A stretch of 22,677 bases of DNA. Source: an uncultured Coriobacteriaceae bacterium. Lineage in GTDB: Bacteria > Actinomycetota > Coriobacteriia > Coriobacteriales > Eggerthellaceae. Of this stretch, positions 12,618 through 21,366 are shown piece by piece. The stretch covers positions 1 through 22,677 of the forward strand of contig URZP01000015.1 in assembly GCA_900552365.1 (NCBI GenBank), in the 5' to 3' direction. The notes under the pieces were generated by a model, which saw only the letters and a program-made list of their open reading frames with translations, had not been told where the DNA came from and ran no database searches. A program made the position numbers and the translations under genes. The stretch's first letter is position 1. Each line of letters starts with the position of its first letter.

Positions 12618-14120
12618 ATGATTAGAGGTACTTTGAAACGTTTCGACGAACTCGGTCTGAGCGCGAAAACGCTCGAAGCCGTTAAAACCATGGGCTATGA
12701 CAGCCCCACCCCCGTTCAAGAGAAGGCGATTCCCCTTGTTCTTGAAGGCCGCGACATCATCGCAGCCGCGAAAACCGGCACCGGTAAAACCGGCGCTTTC
12801 TCGCTTCCTTCCATGGACAAGCTCGGTCATGCCAAGGGCGGTCGCGGCCCGCTGATGCTGGTCATCACCCCCACCCGCGAACTTGCCGACCAGATCGGCA
12901 CCGTATGCGGCCAAATCGCCCAGCACACGAACCACCGCATCACCACCGTGGTCGGCGGCCTTTCCTACAACCCGCAGATCGAGAAGCTGCGCCGCGGCAC
13001 CGACGTGCTCATCGCAACGCCCGGCCGTCTGATCGACCTCATGGACCAGAAGGCCGTGAACCTCTCGGAGGTGTCGCTGCTGGTGCTTGACGAGGCAGAC
13101 CGCATGCTGGACATGGGCTTCCTGCCCGCTGTGCGCAAGATCGTCGCCGCATGTCCGAAGCAGCGCCAAACGCTGCTGTTCTCGGCAACCATCGACCGCT
13201 CCATCACCAACAACATGAAGTCGCTGCTCAACGACCCCGCCGTCGTCGAGATCGCCCACAAGGGCGAAACCGCCGACACGGTCGAGCAGTACATCATCCG
13301 CACCCCGCAAACAGTGAAGGCCGCCCTTCTTAAGGCAGTCCTCGAAGAAAAGGGTTCCGAGCGCGTCATCGTCTTCGCACGCACGCGCAGCCGCGCCGAT
13401 TCCACCTGCCGCCGTCTCAAGCGCGCCGGCTACACCGTCGAGGCCATTCACTCCGATCGCAGCCAGAATCAGCGCAAGCGCGCTCTTGAGCGCTTTGCGA
13501 ACGGCGAGGCCAACATCATCGTGGCAACCGATGTCCTGGCACGCGGCATCGACGTCTCAGAAGTGAACTACGTCATTAACATGGACCTTCCCTCTCAGCC
13601 CGAGGATTACATCCACCGCATCGGCCGCACGGGCCGTGCCGGCCAGAACGGCTTCGCAGTCTCCTTCGTGTCCCCCGACACCGAATCAGCCCTGCGCGAC
13701 ATTCAAAAGCTCATCAAGCGCGAGATCCCCGAGATGGAGCTTGCCAACTTCGATTTCGCCGCCGCCGAAGCCGAGGCCGTCCAGAAAAGCCAAAACGCCC
13801 AGGCTCGCCGCGACCCCGAGCTTGCTCAGGCAAAACGCGAACTGGCCAAGCGCGAGCAGAAGAAGGCCAAACGCCGCCAAGAGAACGCCGAGAAGAACGA
13901 GACCAAGGCGTCAGCCGGCCGCAACGGTAAGCGCAAGGGCCAGGGAAGCGCCAAGCCCGAGCGTCCTGTCAACGGCCGTAAGAACCAAGGACGCGGCAAA
14001 CAGCAAGGCTCCAAGCAGCTAAGCCAGTCGCAGGCCCCCAAACGCGCAGCTTCCGGCGCAAGCGACATGAGGCCCGGCCGCGCCCACCGCGCTGCCATGC
14101 AAAAACGCCGAAGCCGCTAA
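12618..14120 (+). CDS. DEAD-box ATP-dependent RNA helicase (RhlE/CshA-like)
   Basis: The 500 residues contain all core motifs. The Q motif region FDELGLS...GYDSPTPVQ is at 9-34, AKTGTGKT at 51-58, PTREL at 85-89, GG near 113, TPGR at 134-137, DEAD at 158-161 and SAT at 189-191. VIFARTRSRAD, ATDVLARGIDV and HRIGRTGRAG follow in the second RecA domain. The last 100 residues are a Lys/Arg/Gln-rich disordered tail (EQKKAKRRQENAEKN, GRNGKRKGQG), usual for RNA binding in ribosome assembly or cold-response helicases. ATG 12618 has no clear ribosome binding site; TTG 12633, preceded by AGAGG (12624-12628) with 4-nt spacing, would give MKRFDELGLS and is a credible alternative. The gene has its own terminator. 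Confidence 0.93.
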   Translation: MIRGTLKRFDELGLSAKTLEAVKTMGYDSPTPVQEKAIPLVLEGRDIIAAAKTGTGKTGAFSLPSMDKLGHAKGGRGPLMLVITPTRELADQIGTVCGQIAQHTNHRITTVVGGLSYNPQIEKLRRGTDVLIATPGRLIDLMDQKAVNLSEVSLLVLDEADRMLDMGFLPAVRKIVAACPKQRQTLLFSATIDRSITNNMKSLLNDPAVVEIAHKGETADTVEQYIIRTPQTVKAALLKAVLEEKGSERVIVFARTRSRADSTCRRLKRAGYTVEAIHSDRSQNQRKRALERFANGEANIIVATDVLARGIDVSEVNYVINMDLPSQPEDYIHRIGRTGRAGQNGFAVSFVSPDTESALRDIQKLIKREIPEMELANFDFAAAEAEAVQKSQNAQARRDPELAQAKRELAKREQKKAKRRQENAEKNETKASAGRNGKRKGQGSAKPERPVNGRKNQGRGKQQGSKQLSQSQAPKRAASGASDMRPGRAHRAAMQKRRSR

Positions 14121-14158
14121 ACTCCATCGGCGATTGCACGCCTGCTTTCACCGACAAC

Positions 14159-14193
14159 GCCCGCAATAGCCATCCGGCCGTTGCGGGCTTTTT
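14159..14193 (+). terminator. Rho-independent terminator after the helicase
   Basis: GCCCGCAA (14159-14166) pairs with TTGCGGGC (14181-14188), followed by TTTTT. Confidence 0.88.
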
Positions 14194-14247
14194 CACGTTG
14201 ACGAGCACCCCTTCCGACCACTCGAGAAACAAGCCCACAATACCGCG

Positions 14248-14258
14248 CATGCTACAAT
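14248..14258 (+). promoter_or_regulatory. Candidate extended -10 promoter of the adhesin-like gene
   Basis: ATGCTACAAT contains TGnTACAAT, an extended -10 form, with TACAAT at 14253-14258. It lies about 30 nt before the ATG at 14290 and behind the helicase terminator. No good -35 is visible, as expected for extended -10 promoters. AAGGAGGG at 14278-14285 is the ribosome binding site. Confidence 0.45.
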
Positions 14259-14289
14259 AGGATAGTTCGCACTGCGCAAGGAGGGCCCC

Positions 14290-17200
14290 ATGACAGGTCA
14301 TGTCGAATCCGCTCTTTCTCACCGTTCTTCCCTGCCCGAAAAATCGAAATCGGCGCAGATCGTAACCTGTCTCGCCCTTGCGTCTTTTCTGCTATTCCTA
14401 TCATTCGTCCCCTGCTGCACTCTTACCGCCAAACCGGCGTTCGCGGCCGACATCACTACCATCGACATAGGCGACAAAGGGGCGAACACCACCATCAAGA
14501 TCACCGAACCGGGTGCCTACCGCCTAACGGGTAGCAGCTCGAAAACTTGGGTTGACGTGAAAGTTGGCAACGTCGACCTATACCTTGCCGATGGATTGAA
14601 CATAACCCCGGGGATTTCTGCCAACACGGGCGCCAGCTGCCCGTCCATCAAAATCGAAGAAGCGGGCGGCACGGTCAACATCATCAGCGAGGCCGGCGCC
14701 GATGCGTATTTTGGCAGCTACTCAAGCGCCCCCGCCATTCAAAAAGAAGGCAACAAGACGAAGCTCATCTTCAAAACCGCCGACCCTTCAAACCCCGGCA
14801 CCATTACCGCAAAAGCCTCTGATCCTAGCTGTTCGGCGGGTATTGGCAGCTGCCTTTACGTCATCGACACGTCAAAAGCTTCCACGGGCAACATGGTGTT
14901 CGAAAGCGGAAAAGTAATCGCCTACGGCGGCACGAACGCTGCGGGCATTGGCGGTGGAGCCGGCAAGGACCATACAACCGGCATCGCCGTCAAAGGAACC
15001 GCCGAGGTTGAAGCGCATGGCGGCAGCGGCGGCGCGGGTATCGGGTCGGGCTCTCACGGGGCATTCAACGATATTCGCATCGAAGGCGGAACCGTGCGCG
15101 CGTATGGCGGCAGCGGCAGTTACAGCGGCACCGGCATTGGTTCTGGATTCGACGAGCTTTCCCTGACCCATGGCACCATTGCCATTACCGGCGGAAACGT
15201 TTACGCCGAAGGCGGGCGTGCGGGCGCGGGCATTGGTGGAGCGTATCGCGCGATCGTGGATGGCATTACGATTTCGGGCGGAACGGTCAAGGCCGTCGGC
15301 GGCAAATACGGATGCGGCATTGGCAGCGGAGGCGGCTCGACTAACAAGCACTATTGCAAGTCCATCAAAATCTCAGGCGGGGATATCACCGCTTTCGGCG
15401 GAGACACGAGCAACCCTGCAGCAATTGGCAATTCCGGCAATTCACCAGGGCGTCAAAACATCACCATCTCTGGAGGCATCGTCCGCGCATATGCGCAAAC
15501 CGATCACGCCCATGCCATTGGGGGCGGCGGCACGAATGGACCTGGCTCGCAAGCCTATGTAGCGGTTGACATCAGTGGCGGAACCGTCATCGCCAAGGGC
15601 GGCAGCAAGGCAAGCGCATTCGGCTGCAACGGCAATAGCTACGGCACCAAAAAAGACAAATACTTCAAAGCCACCATTACCGGCGGCTCGATCCTTACTG
15701 CATCCGATGGAACCGTAAGCAACCTGGGCACGTTTCAAGTGACTCCCACTAATGCAGCCGGTAGCAAGCTTTCGCCCGCTACGGCTGTCATGGCTGAGCT
15801 GACAAACGTACGCCTTGATTTGAGCGGTGCATTGGCTGTTGTTGATGGTCTGACCAGCGGTTATGGAATGAATGGCGTCATTGCGGTAAGCCTTGACAGC
15901 GAGCTTTGCACAGGTAATCAGGAAGTGCTGTTCTGCCCTTATCTGCCCAGTGGCACAACGCTTCAACGCGTTACGGCGCGCGTGAACAGCGCGGACGTTC
16001 CTTATACGGGGTCGGTTGCGCCTGGCGAAAGAAAGACGCTCTTCCCCTCCACCAAGTTGACCCTCGATGCGAACGGCGAAGGGAAAAACGGCCAAGCGAT
16101 CGCCCTGTACGGACACGGTCTCGAGCATTTCGAAAACGCAACGACCCCTGGTCGCGTGCTGGAGTTCTACACCAACAAATCAAGGCGAACAAGCACCGAA
16201 GTGCTGCAGCCAAATGGCAAGCTCGCTTCCAACGTCGTCGTCGATGGCGTACGGCTTACCGACGAGAACGGCAACTGGGTCTACGCAGGCGGAGCCGATA
16301 TCTCGGGAGCCGGAAGTTTCTATACGTTGTATGCGCAAGCCCGCCCCCTATCTTTCACCATCCACTACGACGCGAACATCCCGGCCAGCGTAAGCTCTGC
16401 ACCCGCTGGCAATGTCCCCGACGATGTCGAAGTTGAAGCCGGAAATCTCACCGAAATCGGTGCAGGGTGCACGCTGGCTCTTCCCGGCTTCCAGATTTCC
16501 AGTTGGAACACCGAAGCCGACGGTTCGGGCACGAGCTATGACCATCTTGATTGGGCATCGATTTCAGCCGCTGCCGATGGCGACGTCGTCACCCTTTATG
16601 CGCAATGGAAGCCACGGTCGTACACGGTCCACTTTGACGGCGGCGGTGCCGACAGCGGCCCTATGGCCGATCTCCAACTTGAAATAGGTACCACCTCGCA
16701 ACTGCCCGCCAACACGTTCGTGAAAGACGGGTACAAGTTCGTCGGATGGGCGCTCCACGCATCCATAGGAGGCGCGATCAAAGATCAGGCGTGGGTGACG
16801 AATCTCTGTGCCAAAAACGACGACGGGAGCGTCAGCCTAGATTCAGAAGGCTCGCCGATCGGACTAACCTTGCGCGCCCTCTGGGTGAAAACGTCGGACA
16901 CAAAGCATGATGCAACGATAGCCGTAACGATTGACGGTCAAGCAGCAACCGCTTTGGCCGACAGGTTGACATTGGCTTCCGGCGACACGGTCTTCGCCCC
17001 GTTCGAGCAGAGGGTGACTTCAGAAGGAAAGCCCTACTACGCGCTAAGAAGCACGGAACCGCTTCCTGCGGGAACGTACCGCCTCCTCTTTGACGGAAAG
17101 GACACAGGCAAAGAAGTTTCCGTGGGCGATGGGGCAGACGTTGTCTTGCTGAACTTCTACACACTCGAGACCGCCTTCGACGGAAACCTCGGCGGCGTCG

Positions 17201-18216
17201 ACACCGCCCCCTTGTGGCCCGTCACCATCGACTCGAAAGAGGTCTATCTGGAAGGAAGCAAGATATCGCTTCAAGCACGTGAGCGCGTGTCGGGTTACCT
17301 GTTCGATACATGGACGGGCGTCGACTCCATCGTGCAGTACGCCGATGGCGCAACCGAAACGTCAAACCCGACAACCGTTGTGATGCGAGGTCCGCTGACG
17401 ATGCGCGCCGACTCTAAACCCATCGACTACTTTGTCTCGTTCGATCCCAATGCGCCAGATGCGTCAGGCGAGATGGCAGATCAAAAGCTTTCCTACGGTT
17501 TTGAGGGGACGCTTCCTGCAAGCACCTTCGCTCGAACGGGATACGTTTTCACTGGTTGGAACACCGCAGCCGATGGCACGGGCGATGCCTATGCCGACGC
17601 TCAGAATGTTGCGAACCTTCTTGATTCGCCAGGGACGCTCACCCTGTACGCCCAGTGGGAACCGATTAAATACTTCCTGCACTTTGATGGCAATCTTGCT
17701 GGCGGACCCGCTATGCAATCGCTCGAGATAGCCTATGACCAGTTATTCGCTTTGCCTCCCTGTCAGTTCGTATTCGAAAACGAAGGCTTAGAGAACTCTA
17801 GGTTCCTTGGCTGGAATACAGCACGCGACGGCTCAGGCGAAAGCTTTGCCGATGAGGCAAGCGTCGTCAATCTTTGCGACAAAGCGGGTGCTTCGGTAAC
17901 GTTCTATGCTCAATGGGAAGACCCCGAGCCAGCACCTGGCCCCGATCCCGAACCTGACCCAGATCCGGATCCAAGTCCTAGCCCGAGCCCCGATCCCGAA
18001 CCTTCGGACAAACCCAAGCCCGTTCCCTCGCCTGACACTCCAATCTCGTCTGATGCGTCTGAGCCGAATAACGACGACACCAGCGCTCAAATACCAAACA
18101 CCAGCGATCGCGCAGTTGCTCTTCTGCTTTCTGCCCTTGCAGCCTCATCTTTGACGCTCGCGCTTGCCGTTCTCTGTCTTAAAACACGTGGCACCATTCG
18201 AAAGGAATCAAAATAA
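14290..18216 (+). CDS. Large secreted, probably wall-anchored adhesin-like protein with Gly-rich beta repeats and InlB-type repeats
   Basis: This 1308-residue protein has a signal peptide (hydrophobic core about 24-45, likely cut after AFA at 52). Residues about 200-480 repeat ITISGGTVxAxGGxxGxGIGSG, a right-handed beta-helix-like pattern. Four Listeria-Bacteroides (InlB B / Flg_new) repeats start near residues 688, 778, 1047 and 1128, each of the form Y-x-V-x-FDxN...GYxFxGWNTxxDGxG...LYAQW. A stalk rich in Asp-Pro-Glu-Pro and Ser-Pro spans about 1211-1255. The C terminus has IPNTSD (1268-1273), a membrane helix (about 1275-1298) and a basic tail, the architecture of sortase substrates with a non-canonical motif in place of LPxTG. 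A role in adhesion or surface interaction is inferred. It is a single-gene unit between two terminators. Confidence 0.85.
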   Translation: MTGHVESALSHRSSLPEKSKSAQIVTCLALASFLLFLSFVPCCTLTAKPAFAADITTIDIGDKGANTTIKITEPGAYRLTGSSSKTWVDVKVGNVDLYLADGLNITPGISANTGASCPSIKIEEAGGTVNIISEAGADAYFGSYSSAPAIQKEGNKTKLIFKTADPSNPGTITAKASDPSCSAGIGSCLYVIDTSKASTGNMVFESGKVIAYGGTNAAGIGGGAGKDHTTGIAVKGTAEVEAHGGSGGAGIGSGSHGAFNDIRIEGGTVRAYGGSGSYSGTGIGSGFDELSLTHGTIAITGGNVYAEGGRAGAGIGGAYRAIVDGITISGGTVKAVGGKYGCGIGSGGGSTNKHYCKSIKISGGDITAFGGDTSNPAAIGNSGNSPGRQNITISGGIVRAYAQTDHAHAIGGGGTNGPGSQAYVAVDISGGTVIAKGGSKASAFGCNGNSYGTKKDKYFKATITGGSILTASDGTVSNLGTFQVTPTNAAGSKLSPATAVMAELTNVRLDLSGALAVVDGLTSGYGMNGVIAVSLDSELCTGNQEVLFCPYLPSGTTLQRVTARVNSADVPYTGSVAPGERKTLFPSTKLTLDANGEGKNGQAIALYGHGLEHFENATTPGRVLEFYTNKSRRTSTEVLQPNGKLASNVVVDGVRLTDENGNWVYAGGADISGAGSFYTLYAQARPLSFTIHYDANIPASVSSAPAGNVPDDVEVEAGNLTEIGAGCTLALPGFQISSWNTEADGSGTSYDHLDWASISAAADGDVVTLYAQWKPRSYTVHFDGGGADSGPMADLQLEIGTTSQLPANTFVKDGYKFVGWALHASIGGAIKDQAWVTNLCAKNDDGSVSLDSEGSPIGLTLRALWVKTSDTKHDATIAVTIDGQAATALADRLTLASGDTVFAPFEQRVTSEGKPYYALRSTEPLPAGTYRLLFDGKDTGKEVSVGDGADVVLLNFYTLETAFDGNLGGVDTAPLWPVTIDSKEVYLEGSKISLQARERVSGYLFDTWTGVDSIVQYADGATETSNPTTVVMRGPLTMRADSKPIDYFVSFDPNAPDASGEMADQKLSYGFEGTLPASTFARTGYVFTGWNTAADGTGDAYADAQNVANLLDSPGTLTLYAQWEPIKYFLHFDGNLAGGPAMQSLEIAYDQLFALPPCQFVFENEGLENSRFLGWNTARDGSGESFADEASVVNLCDKAGASVTFYAQWEDPEPAPGPDPEPDPDPDPSPSPSPDPEPSDKPKPVPSPDTPISSDASEPNNDDTSAQIPNTSDRAVALLLSALAASSLTLALAVLCLKTRGTIRKESK

Positions 18217-18256
18217 CAAGGAGGCATCTCCTGCCTCCCACCCCATGCGCTGAACG

Positions 18257-18293
18257 AAAAAGGCGGTGCCGCTCGCTTGAGCAGCGCCGCCTT
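18257..18293 (-). terminator. Terminator between convergent genes
   Basis: A 15-bp stem with one mismatch (18260-18274 with 18279-18293, loop GCTT) separates the adhesin-like gene (+) and the NifX-like gene (-). On the - strand it is followed by five T (bases 18257-18261 are A on +). On the + strand the tail is ACTGTTT, so it terminates best leftward but may serve both genes. Confidence 0.8.
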
Positions 18294-18330
18294 ACTGTTT
18301 CAAAGCTTTGGAAAACCAGCCAGAAAACAC

Positions 18331-18711
18331 CTAGATGCTCTTCGGCTTGGTGTTGTCAGGTTCCTGATTGTCAACCTCGTCGCACAGGAAGCATGCGTCA
18401 AGAACGCCGGTAAGCGATTTGCTCAGGTACGCCTTGACAACGTCGAGCGCCGCTCCCTCGGCGTCGGCGATGACTTCAATGCCCTGATGGCACATGGAAC
18501 CGGCCAAAGCGCAATCGATATGACCCACAATAAGGGTATCGGCGTTGATAGCTTGAAGCAGCTCTTTCAAGCCCGCCTCATCAAGACCTTGAGCGGGAAG
18601 ATTCTTGCAATCGGTGATGATGCCACGCTCCACGGTGTACACCATGAAGCTAGTGGTCTGCGTGAAAAAAGGCGCGATGGACAAACCATCGCAGGAAACT
18701 GCAACTACCAC
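18331..18711 (-). CDS. NifX/NafY-like (dinitrogenase iron-molybdenum cofactor family) small protein
   Basis: I choose GTG 18711 (126 residues) because a full GGAGGG (18720-18725) lies 8 nt upstream and the domain starts at once (VVAVSCDGLSIAPFF); an ATG at 18789 in the same frame would read through the inverted repeat upstream and add 26 unlikely residues. The sequence follows the family plan: N-terminal beta strand, FTQTTSFMVYTVERG, LLQAINADTLIVGHIDCALAGSMCHQGIEVI, and a final helix. Cys67, Cys74 and C-terminal CFLC (107-110) could bind a metal or cluster. Members outside nitrogen fixers are common in anaerobes, where their substrate is unclear. No nif gene is visible, so a nitrogenase role is not supported here. 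Confidence 0.72.
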   Translation of the reverse strand: MVVAVSCDGLSIAPFFTQTTSFMVYTVERGIITDCKNLPAQGLDEAGLKELLQAINADTLIVGHIDCALAGSMCHQGIEVIADAEGAALDVVKAYLSKSLTGVLDACFLCDEVDNQEPDNTKPKSI

Positions 18712-18730
18712 GGGGTTTTCCCTCCACTTA

Positions 18731-18761
18731 AATCTGCAACATGCATACCATATTGCAGATT
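18731..18761. promoter_or_regulatory. Perfect 9-bp inverted repeat upstream of the NifX-like gene
   Basis: AATCTGCAA (18731-18739) and TTGCAGATT (18753-18761) are perfect inverted repeats separated by 13 nt. The left arm ends 5 nt before the ribosome binding site of the NifX-like gene (read on the - strand). It could be a repressor or activator operator or an mRNA hairpin that sets translation. There is no T tract, so it is not an intrinsic terminator. Confidence 0.55.
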
Positions 18762-18824
18762 GAAAAGCGACGTTCTGATATTTTCGCAAGCGGGAATATA
18801 AAGGCGCAAACGATCCGCTACACC

Positions 18825-20699
18825 CTAGATTCCAGCAAACCCCATCGGCAATGCGGCATCGCCATCAAACGCGAAACGCAGCGGATCGGGCGCACAAGCC
18901 CACGGGGTGAACGCAGACGAACCCGAAGCAACCAACGAGGCCAGGTAGCCGCCAGCATCAAACGTAACCGCAAGCGGGTAGGAGGTACTCCAGATAGACC
19001 CCTTGGGCAACGTGTCCTTGGTTGCGAACACACGCGTGTATCCAAGCTCTATCGAGTCAGTCGAGCCCTCGCTTCGATCCTGACGCGTGAGAACGGCCTT
19101 GATCAAATTGCCTTCCTCATCGTACGAGAATTCGGACGAGACGATGCCCTTATTGTCGAGATACCAGTCGCTACCCTCGCCACTACTGACCCTCATCGCA
19201 TTGGTAAGCACGCCGTCATCGTAGGTGAACTTCTCGTCGACGGTTCCTTCTCCCTGGCCATCCTTATCGTTGATCGCGTAGTTGATGCGCACGCAATTGC
19301 CCTCAGAATCATAAGCAAGTGTATAGGAAGCCAAAACCTCACGTGAGTCGTCAGTTGCGGTCTTGTTCTTCTCTTCTTTGCCGGCCCCAGACGACGCGGA
19401 GCTCGACGAAGCGGATGAGCTAACGGCAGAGGAGGAATCAGAGGCAGACGCCTTGGATTCGGAATCCGTTTCATCAGAAGAATCCTGCGATTTGGGCGCC
19501 GTAACCGCAATGCTGGTCACCCTGCTGCTGGTGTCGTAGGCGAACTCAGTTCGCTCGTCACCGCAGGCGATTGCGGAAAGAGAGCCGTTGCCGTCGTACT
19601 CGAACGAATATTCAGCAGCCAATCCCTTCGGGGCGCGCTTGATCTCATACATCGAAAGACGGCCCTTGTCATCGTACGTATAAGTGGCGTACGCGCCGGT
19701 CTCGCACGAAGCCTCGGACAAACGGTCCTCGTCGTCATAGGAAAGCGACCAGGAATTCTTCGTGGGCGCCGACGAAGATGTCTGCATATCGGCGAACGAA
19801 ACCTTAGTCAAACGGCCATCGTCGTCATAATCGTACGACACAGTCGCAGGAGCGGTAGCCGAGCCTTCAGTAAAAGTTGCGGACGAAAGCCTGATGAGTT
19901 CGTCATAAGCGGCAGTGGCGTGAACCTTCTGCCCCTCTTCCCCTGCGAACATCGGAATGTTGTTCTTGAAATCGGTAACCAACCAGTACGCAGAAAGGGG
20001 CGTTTTCGAAAGATTCTCAACCTTCACGCTGTTCGCACAGCGAAGCGTCGAAAGGCTTGCCTGATCGGCAAGGTCAAGCTTCTGGATAGACGTCCCCGTC
20101 ACATCAAGCGACGAAAGCGACCCAAGGCCCGAAAGCGACAGGCTTTCCACGTAAGTGTCGGCGAGGCACAGGTTCTCCAACAGCGTGGCCCCGGAAAGAT
20201 CAAGAGAATCAACGGAAGTCCCCGATAGGTCGACTTGCTTGAGGTGGGAAGATCGGCCCAGATTCACATCGTCGACGGAAGCGGACCCCTTCGCGTCAAG
20301 AGCGACGAGGCTGGAAGCCTCAGAGACGTCAACGCTCGTGATTGAATCAGAATCGATGATCAGGCGAGATAAGTTCGGCAGAATGGAAAGACCCGACACG
20401 TTGGTCCCTTCGGTCACCGTAAGCTCGGTGATATCGGCAGCCTCTTCGCGTGTGATAAGGCCATCGCCGTCAGCATCGAGCGCGCGAACCGCAGCACGCA
20501 GACCGTCAGACGGGAAATCTTTCGCATTGATGGAATACGGGCGCAAATTGGTATCCCAAACAAGAAATCCCGCCACGAACACGATCGCAACGGCAAGAAC
20601 GCAGCCGATGAACTTACGGCGGCGTTTATCGTCGTACTGCTTCTGGCTTTGAACCTGCTGCGCACGACCGGCATGGGCGCCCTTGTTGGGATCAGTCAT
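18825..20699 (-). CDS. Membrane-anchored extracellular protein with EF-hand, leucine-rich repeats and YD repeats
   Basis: I choose ATG 20699 (624 residues) since AGAGG (20707-20711) lies 7 nt upstream. A basic cytoplasmic segment (QYDDKRRRKF) precedes a single membrane helix at about 31-48, so the rest is probably outside. Residues 75-86 form a canonical EF-hand or dockerin-like loop, DADGDGLITREE. Residues about 90-260 repeat a short LRR of the form LxSLDVSGTSIxxLDL. From about 290 on there are eight YD-type repeats such as YDDDGRLTKV, YDDKGRLSMY and YDEEGNLIKA, as in RHS/teneurin-like proteins, interrupted by a Ser-rich linker with SSAVSSSASSSSASSG (about 405-450). Calcium-stabilised adhesion is a reasonable inference; no enzyme motif is seen. 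It follows the rplT terminator with only about 22 nt spacing. Confidence 0.75.
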   Translation of the reverse strand: MTDPNKGAHAGRAQQVQSQKQYDDKRRRKFIGCVLAVAIVFVAGFLVWDTNLRPYSINAKDFPSDGLRAAVRALDADGDGLITREEAADITELTVTEGTNVSGLSILPNLSRLIIDSDSITSVDVSEASSLVALDAKGSASVDDVNLGRSSHLKQVDLSGTSVDSLDLSGATLLENLCLADTYVESLSLSGLGSLSSLDVTGTSIQKLDLADQASLSTLRCANSVKVENLSKTPLSAYWLVTDFKNNIPMFAGEEGQKVHATAAYDELIRLSSATFTEGSATAPATVSYDYDDDGRLTKVSFADMQTSSSAPTKNSWSLSYDDEDRLSEASCETGAYATYTYDDKGRLSMYEIKRAPKGLAAEYSFEYDGNGSLSAIACGDERTEFAYDTSSRVTSIAVTAPKSQDSSDETDSESKASASDSSSAVSSSASSSSASSGAGKEEKNKTATDDSREVLASYTLAYDSEGNCVRINYAINDKDGQGEGTVDEKFTYDDGVLTNAMRVSSGEGSDWYLDNKGIVSSEFSYDEEGNLIKAVLTRQDRSEGSTDSIELGYTRVFATKDTLPKGSIWSTSYPLAVTFDAGGYLASLVASGSSAFTPWACAPDPLRFAFDGDAALPMGFAGI

Positions 20700-20721
20700 G
20701 GAAGAACCTCTTCGCACTAAG

Positions 20722-20751
20722 AAAAAACCGCCCACAAAATCGCGGGCGGTT
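20722..20751 (-). terminator. Terminator of the infC-rpmI-rplT operon
   Basis: On the - strand AACCGCCC and GGGCGGTT (20744-20751 and 20726-20733 on +) form an 8-bp stem around a 10-nt loop, followed by a T tract (bases 20722-20727 are A on +). It lies 30 nt past rplT. Confidence 0.92.
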
Positions 20752-20780
20752 AGAAAACTTGCAATGACGAGCGCTTTTAA

Positions 20781-21137
20781 TTAAGCGAGAGCCTTCTTGG
20801 CAACCTCGACCAGCTTAGCAAAAGCAGCGGGATCGCTGACAGCCATGTCGGCGAGGACCTTGCGGTCAAGCACAACGCCAGCCTTGTTCAGGCCGTTCAT
20901 GAACACGCTGTAAGACATACCGTTCATACGGGCAGCGGCGTTGATGCGAGTAATCCACAGACTGCGGATCTCGCGCTTCTTGTTGCGGCGATCGCGATAC
21001 TGGTACTGAAGCGAATGCTGCACCTGCTCCTTGGCCTTGGTGTAGGTACGAGACTTTGCACCATAGTAGCCCTTTGCACGGCCGAGGACGGTACGACGCT
21101 TCTTATGGGCGTTAACTGCGCGCTTTACACGAGGCAT
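20781..21137 (-). CDS. rplT: 50S ribosomal protein L20
   Basis: This 118-residue, very basic protein has the standard L20 sequence: MPRVKRAVNAHKKRRTVL, AKGYYGAKSRTYTKAKEQV, YRDRRNKKREIRSLWITRIN and the C-terminal AAVRLNG-type region here AAARMNGMSYSVFMNGLNKAG. The length is normal. L20 binds 23S rRNA early in 50S assembly, and in several bacteria it represses its own operon by binding the leader RNA. It starts at ATG 21137 behind AAAGGAG, 31 nt after rpmI, as the last gene of infC-rpmI-rplT. Confidence 0.98.
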   Translation of the reverse strand: MPRVKRAVNAHKKRRTVLGRAKGYYGAKSRTYTKAKEQVQHSLQYQYRDRRNKKREIRSLWITRINAAARMNGMSYSVFMNGLNKAGVVLDRKVLADMAVSDPAAFAKLVEVAKKALA

Positions 21138-21168
21138 GTTGAATCTCCTTTATCAGATATCGGCCGGA

Positions 21169-21366
21169 TTAGCGAAGGCCGAGGTTACGAGCGATGACGC
21201 GACGATCCGCGGGGGCAACTTCGGTCTCGTGACGGAAGTTACGCTTACGCTTCTGGCTCTTCTTTGTCATGATGTGGCTCTTGTAAGCCTTGGAACGCAT
21301 GATCTTACCGGAACCGGTCACACGGAAGCGTTTTGCAAAACCGCGATGGGTCTTCATCTTGGGCAT
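21169..21366 (-). CDS. rpmI: 50S ribosomal protein L35
   Basis: This 65-residue basic protein has the L35 signature MPKMKTHRGFAKRFRVTGSGKI, then KSHIMTKKSQKRKRNFR. Its ATG shares its A with the TAA stop of infC (TAATG at 21364-21368), so translation is coupled to infC. The length is typical of the family. Confidence 0.98.
   Translation of the reverse strand: MPKMKTHRGFAKRFRVTGSGKIMRSKAYKSHIMTKKSQKRKRNFRHETEVAPADRRVIARNLGLR

Noticed and set aside
18331..18789. ATG 18789 as start of the NifX-like gene
   Set aside because: The extra 26 residues run through the inverted repeat and lack family similarity, while GTG 18711 has a perfect ribosome binding site and begins at the domain edge.
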